A stretch of 64,000 bases of DNA, taken from positions 29,142 to 93,141 of the forward strand of contig JBFGCA010000004.1 in NCBI GenBank assembly GCA_041567315.1. The letters run 5' to 3'. The translations under genes and the position numbers were made by a program. How positions within the stretch are numbered: position 1 is the first letter of the stretch; every line of letters starts with the position of its first letter. The stretch comes from JBFGCA01 sp041567315. Its GTDB lineage: Bacteria > Acidobacteriota > Thermoanaerobaculia > Multivoradales > JAHEKO01. The notes under the pieces were generated by a model. That model made no database searches. It was not told the DNA's origin and saw only the letters and a list, made by a program, of their open reading frames with translations. This document shows positions 18,655 through 24,749 of this stretch, one piece after another.

Positions 18655-20395
18655 ACCTCCGCGGCGGCGTCGGCCGCGGTTACCGGGCGATCGCGGGTCG
18701 GTGCGGCCGGCGCGACGCCGAACGGCCTGTTCGATGGCCCTTTGGACGACCCGTCGCCGGGCGCCGCGGTGGATTCGCCGGGCGATTGCCCGGACCGTCC
18801 GGCGATCGACTGGCGCGGTTCTGACGAGGGCCGGTCTGCTGACCGCGGTCCTGTTCACCGGGGCGGCGCCGGTCGCGGTCGCCGCCCGGTCATCCCCGGA
18901 GACACCTGCCATCATGCCCGACAGCCTGCCCGCCACCCCCGACCGCAGCCGGCCGCCCGAGCTGGGGCCGCCGCCCGCCCTGTCGCTGCCGCCGCTCCAG
19001 CGTCTGCGGCTGGGCGGCGGGCTCGAGGTGGTGCTGCTCGAGAAGCACGAGGTGCCGCTGGTCGAGGTCGAGCTGCTGGTGCGCGCCGGTTCGGCCGGCG
19101 ATCCGGCCGGCCGGGAGGGGCTCGCCGAGCTGACCGCCGCGCTGCTCGACAAGGGAGCCGGCGGCCGCGGCGCCCTCGAGATCGCCGAGGCGGTGGAGTT
19201 CCTGGGCGCCGAGCTCCAGACCTGGTCCGACTACCACGACTCCGGGGTGCGGCTGTTCGCGCCGGTGGCGCGGCTGGCCGACGGGCTGCCGCTGCTCGCC
19301 GACGTGGCGCTGCGGCCGGAGTTCGCCGCCGAGGAGCTGGACCGCCAGCGCCGCGACCGGCTGACCGAGCTGCTCAGGGCGCGCGACGAGCCGCGCACGG
19401 TGGCCGCCGTGCAGCTGGACCGGGCGCTCTACGGCGACCGGCATCCCTATGGCCGGCAGCCGGGGGAGGCCAGCCTGCGGTCGCTCGCCCCCGACGACCT
19501 GCGCGCCTTCCACCGCCGCCACTATCGGCCGGACAACGCCGTGCTGCTGGTGGTTGGCGACGTCACCGCCGCCGACCTGCTGCCGCTGCTGCAACGGGCC
19601 TTCGCCGGCTGGGCCGGGGCGTCCCAACCCCAGCAGGGTGGCGAGACGTCCGCGGAGACGGCGCCCGACCGAGAGGTGACCGTCGAACCGGAGACGGCGG
19701 AGCAGACGCCCGTCGAGGCGGGGCCGGCGCCCGGCGGGGCGGGCGGCCGCCGCGTCTATCTCGTCGACATGCCTGGTGCCGCCCAGTCCGAGGTCCGCGT
19801 CGGGCGGGTGGGGGCGCCGCGCGATACGCCGGACTACTTTCCGCTGACGGTGATGAACACGGTGCTGGGGGCCTCCTTCACCTCGCGGCTCAACTCCAAC
19901 CTGCGCGAGGACAAGGGCTACGCCTACGGCGCCTACTCGCGCTTCCGCCTGCGCCGGCAGGCGGGACCGTTCTTCGCCGGCGCCGCCGTCCAGACCGACG
20001 CCACCGCCGCTACCGTCACCGAGATCCTGCGCGAGCTGGAGGCCATCCGCCGGATCACCCCCGAGGAGCTGGAGCGGGCCCGCAACTACGCCGCCCTCAC
20101 CTATCCGCGCCGCTTCCAGTCGGTCGCCGGCATCACCGACGAGCTGGCCGAGCTGGTCCGCCACCGGCTGGCCGAGGACTTCTTCAACAGCTACGTCGAG
20201 CGGGTGCTGGCGGTCGGCCGCGAAGAGGCCGAGGCCGTCGCCGCCCGCTGGATCGACCCCGAAGACGTGGCGGTGGTGGTGGTCGGCGACCGCGCCCAGG
20301 TCGAGGCCGAGCTGCGCGCCCTGGGGATCGGCCCGGTCGAGACCCTGACCGTCGAAGACGTGCTCGGCCCGGCGCCCAGACTCACCGACGGCTGA
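18647..20395 (+). CDS. M16 peptidase-like protein, zinc motif absent (partner subunit)
   Basis: A 582-residue exported protein with two M16 domains: ALSLPPLQRLRLGGGLEVVLLEKHEVPLVEVEL opens the first and GGRRVYLVDMPGAAQSEVRVGRVG the second, with the typical NLREDKGYAYGAYSRF near the end. Where active members have HxxEH the sequence reads GLAEL, so no zinc can be bound there. It is expected to pair with the upstream HxxEH-bearing gene product, as in known heterodimeric bacterial M16 proteases. ATG 18647 overlaps the upstream stop by 8 bases and is preceded by GGGGAGGAGG at a rather long distance; ATG 18734 is an alternative closer to the hydrophobic signal (LLTAVLFTGAAPVAVAA). A Glu/Thr-rich linker joins the domains. 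Confidence 0.85.
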   Translation: MAEPPRRRRPRLPGDRGSVRPARRRTACSMALWTTRRRAPRWIRRAIARTVRRSTGAVLTRAGLLTAVLFTGAAPVAVAARSSPETPAIMPDSLPATPDRSRPPELGPPPALSLPPLQRLRLGGGLEVVLLEKHEVPLVEVELLVRAGSAGDPAGREGLAELTAALLDKGAGGRGALEIAEAVEFLGAELQTWSDYHDSGVRLFAPVARLADGLPLLADVALRPEFAAEELDRQRRDRLTELLRARDEPRTVAAVQLDRALYGDRHPYGRQPGEASLRSLAPDDLRAFHRRHYRPDNAVLLVVGDVTAADLLPLLQRAFAGWAGASQPQQGGETSAETAPDREVTVEPETAEQTPVEAGPAPGGAGGRRVYLVDMPGAAQSEVRVGRVGAPRDTPDYFPLTVMNTVLGASFTSRLNSNLREDKGYAYGAYSRFRLRRQAGPFFAGAAVQTDATAATVTEILRELEAIRRITPEELERARNYAALTYPRRFQSVAGITDELAELVRHRLAEDFFNSYVERVLAVGREEAEAVAARWIDPEDVAVVVVGDRAQVEAELRALGIGPVETLTVEDVLGPAPRLTDG

Positions 20396-20483
20396 TCGCA
20401 GCCGGCTCCTCGGCCCGTCGGGCGCCGGACGGAGCGGCGAAGGGGCCGAGCCGGCCGACCGGGCACCGAGTCCAGCGGACGGC

Positions 20484-20741
20484 TCAGGTCGCCGGGCGCC
20501 CGCGGAGCAGCCGCCCGGGCAGCGCCAGCAGCCCGCGCAGCAGGTCCAGGACGCCGTCGACGGCCAGCCCCAGCAGCCGGAAGGGCAGCAGCAGCAGCCA
20601 GACCAGCGGGTAGAGCACCAGTACCACAAGCGCCAGCGGCCAGCTCAGCACCAGCAGGATGCACCACAGCAGGAAATTGCGCACGGCGGTGCCCATCCTC
20701 CTAGCAGTACGCACCCGGTCCCGGCGGGTTTCGCTCGCCAC
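20484..20741 (-). CDS. Small hydrophobic membrane protein
   Basis: An 85-residue protein dominated by aliphatic residues (NFLLWCILLVLSWPLALVVLVLYPLVWLLLLPFRLLGLAVDGVLDLL), giving one or two membrane helices followed by an amphipathic basic tail. I do not recognise a characterised family. The start is uncertain: GTG 20741 has GGAGG about 14 bases upstream, while ATG 20696 (70 residues) has AGGAGG touching the start codon, which is too close for a normal ribosome site. It lies between the M16 genes and the anomalous TIR segment. Confidence 0.55.
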   Translation of the reverse strand: MASETRRDRVRTARRMGTAVRNFLLWCILLVLSWPLALVVLVLYPLVWLLLLPFRLLGLAVDGVLDLLRGLLALPGRLLRGRPAT

Positions 20742-20765
20742 GGCTGACGAGGGCGCCTCCAGCTC

Positions 20766-20975
20766 TCAGCCGTCCCCAGAGCTGGTGGCTGTCGAGCTGC
20801 TGGAGGATCTCCTCTTAGCAGGACCTTTCCTTGAGGCTGGCGTAGGCCCCGGGAAGTAGACCGCGGTCAGCTCGGCGCCGCCGTCCGCCGCCGCCACGAC
20901 ATGACGGTCCCGCGCCGGCTGCCCGTCGTCGAATAGGCGGGTGCTGAAGTAGCGCTCGCGCGGCGCCGTGACGAG
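20766..20975 (-). pseudogene. Gene remnant carrying a second copy of the cysM 3' end
   Basis: Just past the stop of the TIR-like gene, the minus strand reads ERYFSTRLF, exactly as in the last residues of CysM (22393-23286). It then continues with a different tail (DDGQPARDRHVVAAADGG...) to a TGA at 20768-20766. There is no start codon or ribosome site, and the frame joins directly onto the TIR gene's stop codon. At DNA level 25 bases (20935-20959) are identical to 22409-22433 inside cysM. This looks like the far side of an insertion or duplication at the end of cysM. Confidence 0.5.
20935..20959 (-). repeat. 25-bp direct repeat, left copy (att-like, in remnant)
   Basis: Identical over 25 bases to 22409-22433 and in the same orientation. 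Similarity continues a few bases further on the low-coordinate side (TCGAA plus one mismatch). The repeats bracket a 1.47-kb unit containing only the TIR-like gene. Confidence 0.8.
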
Positions 20976-20978
20976 ATG

Positions 20979-22313
20979 TCAGCCGCCCAGGGTGACGACG
21001 AAGGCGGCGATCTTCATCGCGACTCGCATCACCGTTGGGGCGAGGTCCTCGACCGCCTTTGCCGCCTGTTTGAGGCCCTCAATCGAGAGGTCCAGGAATC
21101 CCCGATCGGGCTTTTCCTTGGTGGCCTCAGCGACCACCAGCTCGGCGGTCTTCGCTACTCGCTCGCCGTCCTCGGGTCTTTGCTCCGCCACCGTCTTGAG
21201 GGCCTCCTGTAGCTCGGCTATCAGTGCGGCAAGCCGCTCCTGCTGGTCGGCGGGCAGCATAGGTGCGTTTCGCACGATCTGGGTCACCCGCTCGAGGCGC
21301 GACTTGATGTTGACCGGACCCACGACATTCGACACCTGGATCTTGTCCTTCGACATGTCGACTCCTATCTGTTGCCCCACCATGTTGAAGATTACATCGC
21401 GCGCCTGCGCCGAATAGCTCCCCTGTGTGCTGCCTTCTTGAATCAGTGCCCTCCGATAGCGGCGGACCTTCTCCTGGTCCTTCAGCTCGAGATAGTCCTC
21501 TTCGAACACGCTGACTTCATGGTTCACGGTCTGGCACAGCTCGTCGAGACGCGCCGCCGAGACCCTTCGAGGCTGGTACTCGTCGGGTACCCGCGAGTCG
21601 AATGCATGGTCGGGGTTGCGGCTCAGGAGGATCGTGGGCAGTAGCGCGGCGCGCACGGCGCCAAGCAGATAGAACTCGCGCGGTGACAGCTCTTCCACGA
21701 ACGAGATGCAGAGGCTGGCCCTGGAAACCTGCTGCTCGTACGGGTGCTCGTAGGAGAGGTAGTCCACGCCCGCCGGCACCATGATCGGACTGTATTTGAG
21801 CGTCTTGAGCTGCTCCTCGAGTCTGGCGCCGCCCCCCTCCGCCAGCGCCGAAGCTCCGATCACCAGGCACTGTCGCTGTCCCGAAGAGAGCTCGTAGGTC
21901 GGTGGGGGCTCGGTGCCTAGATAGGTCTTGAGAATGCGCAGCGCATGTCGGTGATTGCGGACCTCCCGCAACAGTTGACGGCGTGAGAACCGCCGCTGGA
22001 GCAGGGTGTCCGGTATCGAGTCGTCAGGTAGCACGTCCTCGACGAATATCAGAGCCGGCTTTCGGGCACGAACGCAGAGCGCGATCTCGTAGAGGATGTA
22101 GCTCGAGGGCTCGGGGTCTCGATACGGGAGGACCGCGATCATGCCGTCCGTATTGCGAAGATGGCGCTCGGCCTTGGCGGCGTTGAGATGGTCCTGATCG
22201 GCTGGCGGGTCGAGGCTGGGCGTCATGCCCTCGCTGAGCATGAGTTCCTGGAAGAACTCGTTGATGTCGTTGTCCGGTGGCCGGTAGCTGTGTGAGTAGT
22301 AGACGATGTACAT
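20979..22313 (-). CDS. TIR-like two-domain protein, predicted defence or signalling effector
   Basis: A 444-residue protein without signal peptide. Residues 1-130 look TIR-like: YIVYYSHSYR (first strand), NEFFQELMLSEGM, RNTDGMIAVLPYRD, then SSYILYEIALCVRARKPALIFVED, where Glu76 sits at the position of the catalytic glutamate of NAD-cleaving TIR domains. Residues about 150-255 form a second alpha/beta domain (RQCLVIGASAL...SRASLCISFVEELSPREFYLLGAVRA). The C-terminal part has a short beta segment (DKIQVSNVVGPVNIKS) followed by helices and ends in an amphipathic stretch (PTVMRVAMKIAAFVVTLGG). ATG 22313 is used; TTG 22319 is possible. Base composition is lower in GC than the neighbours, and the gene lies inside a 25-bp direct repeat. 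Assignment is by motif only. Confidence 0.6.
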   Translation of the reverse strand: MYIVYYSHSYRPPDNDINEFFQELMLSEGMTPSLDPPADQDHLNAAKAERHLRNTDGMIAVLPYRDPEPSSYILYEIALCVRARKPALIFVEDVLPDDSIPDTLLQRRFSRRQLLREVRNHRHALRILKTYLGTEPPPTYELSSGQRQCLVIGASALAEGGGARLEEQLKTLKYSPIMVPAGVDYLSYEHPYEQQVSRASLCISFVEELSPREFYLLGAVRAALLPTILLSRNPDHAFDSRVPDEYQPRRVSAARLDELCQTVNHEVSVFEEDYLELKDQEKVRRYRRALIQEGSTQGSYSAQARDVIFNMVGQQIGVDMSKDKIQVSNVVGPVNIKSRLERVTQIVRNAPMLPADQQERLAALIAELQEALKTVAEQRPEDGERVAKTAELVVAEATKEKPDRGFLDLSIEGLKQAAKAVEDLAPTVMRVAMKIAAFVVTLGG

Positions 22314-22340
22314 CGGCAACGCCGTCCCGATTGGCTACCT

Positions 22341-22364
22341 GACCACCCAAGAGGTTGGGGGGTC
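22341..22364 (-). terminator. Hairpin after cysM
   Basis: Ten-base arms (22341-22350 and 22355-22364, GACCACCCAA / TTGGGGGGTC) pair with one mismatch around a 4-base loop, about 28 bases beyond the cysM stop and just upstream of the TIR-like gene. There is no clear T tract, so termination is only probable. Confidence 0.4.
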
Positions 22365-22392
22365 GTGACGCGAGCCTGCCCGCATCGCGCGG

Positions 22393-23286
22393 CTACTCCG
22401 ATTCGAACAGGCGGGTGCTGAAGTAGCGCTCGCCGCGGTCGCCGAAGACGACGACGACGTTGCCCTCGTCCATCTCGGCGGCGAGCTGTTGGGCGGCCCA
22501 CAGGCAGGCGCCGGAGCTGAGGCCGGCGAGGATGCCCTCGCGGGCGGCGATCTCGCGGGTCACCCGGTAGGCGTCCTCTTCGGGGGCCTCGAAGGTGCGG
22601 TCCAGGAGCGAGCGGTCGTAGATCGGCGGCTGGTAGGTCTCCGAGGAGTGTTTGAGGCCGTCGATCTTGGCCCGCGGCTCGCCCCCCGGCTCGACGGCGC
22701 AGATGGCGGCCCGGATCCCGCGCTCGCGGAAGCACTCCGCGACCCCGGTCAGCGTGCCGCCGGTGCCGTAGCCGGCGACGAAGGCGTCGATCCGGCCGTC
22801 GAGGGCCGCCGCCACCTCGGCGCCGGTCTCCAGCCGGTGGACCTCGACGTTGTCGCGGTTCTCGTTCTGGTTGATGTAGAAGTAGCGGCCGGGCTCCGAC
22901 TCGATCAGCTCCTTGGCGCCGAAGATGTGGCTGTCGGGGTCGTCCTTGGTGGTCAGCACCAGCTCGGCCCCCCAGTAGCGAAGCATCTTGCGGCGCTCCA
23001 GGGTCTTGTTCTCGAGCATGAAGAGCTTGAGCCGGTAGCCCTTGACCGCCGCCACCATCCCCAGCGCGATGCCGGTGTTGCCGCTGGTGGCCTCGACGAT
23101 GGTCATCCCCGGCTCCAGCTCGCCGCGCCGCTCGGCCTCCTCGATCATGTAGCGGGCGATCCGGTCCTTGAGCGACCCGCTGGGGTTGGCCAGCTCCAGC
23201 TTGGCCCAGATCGCCACCCGCGGGTTGGGGCTCGACCGCGCCAGCCGCACCAGCGGCGTGTTCCCGATCTGCGCGAGGACGTCCAT
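22393..23286 (-). CDS. cysM: Cysteine synthase (CysM/CysK family, PLP-dependent)
   Basis: A 297-residue cytoplasmic enzyme that replaces the acetyl group of O-acetylserine with sulfide or thiosulfate. The PLP lysine lies in ANPSGSLKDRIARYM (about residue 40), the substrate loop is EATSGNTG, the phosphate-binding loop GYGTGGTLTG, and the final active-site serine is in GLSSGACL. The N-terminus (IGNTPLVRL) is canonical. The ending GDRGERYFSTRLFESE is where a 25-bp segment is duplicated at 20935-20959, so the last few residues may have been altered by the insertion. The CysM-like spacing and length favour cysM over cysK. It follows the TPR gene by 95 bases on the same strand. Confidence 0.9.
   Translation of the reverse strand: MDVLAQIGNTPLVRLARSSPNPRVAIWAKLELANPSGSLKDRIARYMIEEAERRGELEPGMTIVEATSGNTGIALGMVAAVKGYRLKLFMLENKTLERRKMLRYWGAELVLTTKDDPDSHIFGAKELIESEPGRYFYINQNENRDNVEVHRLETGAEVAAALDGRIDAFVAGYGTGGTLTGVAECFRERGIRAAICAVEPGGEPRAKIDGLKHSSETYQPPIYDRSLLDRTFEAPEEDAYRVTREIAAREGILAGLSSGACLWAAQQLAAEMDEGNVVVVFGDRGERYFSTRLFESE
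22409..22433 (-). repeat. 25-bp direct repeat, right copy (inside cysM 3' end)
   Basis: Encodes the RYFSTRL region of CysM and is identical to 20935-20959. The distance between copies is 1474 bases. Confidence 0.8.
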
Positions 23287-23381
23287 TGGTCAGGTGAAAC
23301 CCGGGTCGTCGCCGGGTCAGCAGCGGCCCAAGGATATGTCGACCCTGGCCCGGGCGCGAAATGCGGGCGCCCCCAGGGCTT

Positions 23382-24749
23382 TCAGCCGGTGGGTTCCGCC
23401 GGGCGGTCGGCGGCGTCCGGGCGGCGTCGGGGGGTCATCTCGAGCTTCTCGTAGATGGCGGCGAAGCGGGGGTTGGTGGCTTCGACCTGGGCGAGGACGC
23501 GCTGGGAGGCGGCTTTGTCGCCGGCGTGCTCGAGGGCCCAGGCCAGGTTGAGGCGGTTGTACAGCTTGAGGACGCCGCCTCCCATGCCCCAGTAGTAGAT
23601 CGCGTCGTCGGCGCCGCGCATCCGCTCGATGGCCTCTTCGTACTGGCCCAGCATCGCCAGCCGCGAGCCCTCGAGGTGCATCTCGAAGGCCTTCAGAAAA
23701 CCGGCGTAGAGCGGGCTGGCGGTGTCGTCGTCCGCCATCCTGAGCAGCTCCTCCTCGATCGCCAGCGCCTCGGCCGTGCGGCCGCTGAGCACCGCCATGC
23801 GGTGGACCAGAAACGGCGGCTCCTCGAGGATCTGGTGGCAATGGACCATCTCGTCACGCCACGGCGCGTCGAAATCGAGGGCCAGGAAGGCCTTCCACAG
23901 ACGCGCCCAGCAGCGCAGCTTCTCGATCTCCTTGCCGCAGTTGGGCGCCGCCCGGTCGACCACCGCGTCGAGGTTTTCGGGACGGCCCTCGAGCACCGCC
24001 AGGTTGAGCAGATTGAAGTATGAGGCGCAGAAGTCAGGCTTGATCGCCAGCGCCTGCTCGAGCTGGCTGCGGGCCTCGTCGTAGCGGCCGACCACCATCA
24101 ACATCTCGCTCAGCGAGTCGTAGGGGTTGGCCTGGTCGGGGGCGATGAACTTGTAGGTCTCGAAGTGCTCCTCGGCCTCCTGGAACTTGCCCTGGGCGAG
24201 GGCCAGGTAGCCGAGGAGGTTGTGGGCCGTGACCCAGTTGGGGTCGGCCTCGAGCAGCCGCCGGAAGTGGCGCTCGGCCTTCTCCCAGTCCTGGTCATCG
24301 AAGGCCTGGGTCGAGCAGTTGAACAGGGCATAGGGGTCGCCGGGGTGGCGCTCCAGGTACTCCTCGAGCAGCCGGCGGGCGTCGTCGGTCCGGCGCTCGG
24401 CGACGGCCAGGGTGTAGCCCACAAGGAAGCGCTCGCGGTCGTTGAGCCGCTGGAGGTCGGCCTCGCGCAGCTCGGCGAGCAGCCGGTCGCGCTCCTCGCC
24501 GAACCACAGCAAGTCGATCAGCCGGACCTTGGCGGCGGCGAACCCGGGGTCGAGCTCGAGGGCTCGGCGGAAGTGCCCCAGCGCGTCGCGGCGGTAGTAC
24601 TTCATGTGGGCTGCCAGCCCCCGCTCGAACTCGGCGAGCGCCTGCTCGGACGTGGTCGTCCACTGGGGCCCGCTGCCGCGGGCCATCACCATCATCGCGG
24701 CGCCGGCGAGGACCAGCGGCACGGCGATCCACCAGATCTTGCGCATCAT
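23382..24749 (-). CDS. TPR-repeat protein with N-terminal membrane anchor
   Basis: A 455-residue protein with one hydrophobic N-terminal helix (IWWIAVPLVLAGAAMMVMA) and at least six tetratricopeptide repeats, for instance RDALGHFRRALELDPGFAAAK, WEKAERHFRRLLEADPNWVTAHNLLGYLAL, FQEAEEHFETY and YDEARSQLEQALAIKPDFCASYFNL. It probably faces the periplasm and serves as a scaffold. Its ATG overlaps the stop of the preceding PP2C phosphatase gene by 4 bases (ATGA, 24746-24749), so the two are translationally coupled and may act in one pathway. Confidence 0.85.
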   Translation of the reverse strand: MMRKIWWIAVPLVLAGAAMMVMARGSGPQWTTTSEQALAEFERGLAAHMKYYRRDALGHFRRALELDPGFAAAKVRLIDLLWFGEERDRLLAELREADLQRLNDRERFLVGYTLAVAERRTDDARRLLEEYLERHPGDPYALFNCSTQAFDDQDWEKAERHFRRLLEADPNWVTAHNLLGYLALAQGKFQEAEEHFETYKFIAPDQANPYDSLSEMLMVVGRYDEARSQLEQALAIKPDFCASYFNLLNLAVLEGRPENLDAVVDRAAPNCGKEIEKLRCWARLWKAFLALDFDAPWRDEMVHCHQILEEPPFLVHRMAVLSGRTAEALAIEEELLRMADDDTASPLYAGFLKAFEMHLEGSRLAMLGQYEEAIERMRGADDAIYYWGMGGGVLKLYNRLNLAWALEHAGDKAASQRVLAQVEATNPRFAAIYEKLEMTPRRRPDAADRPAEPTG

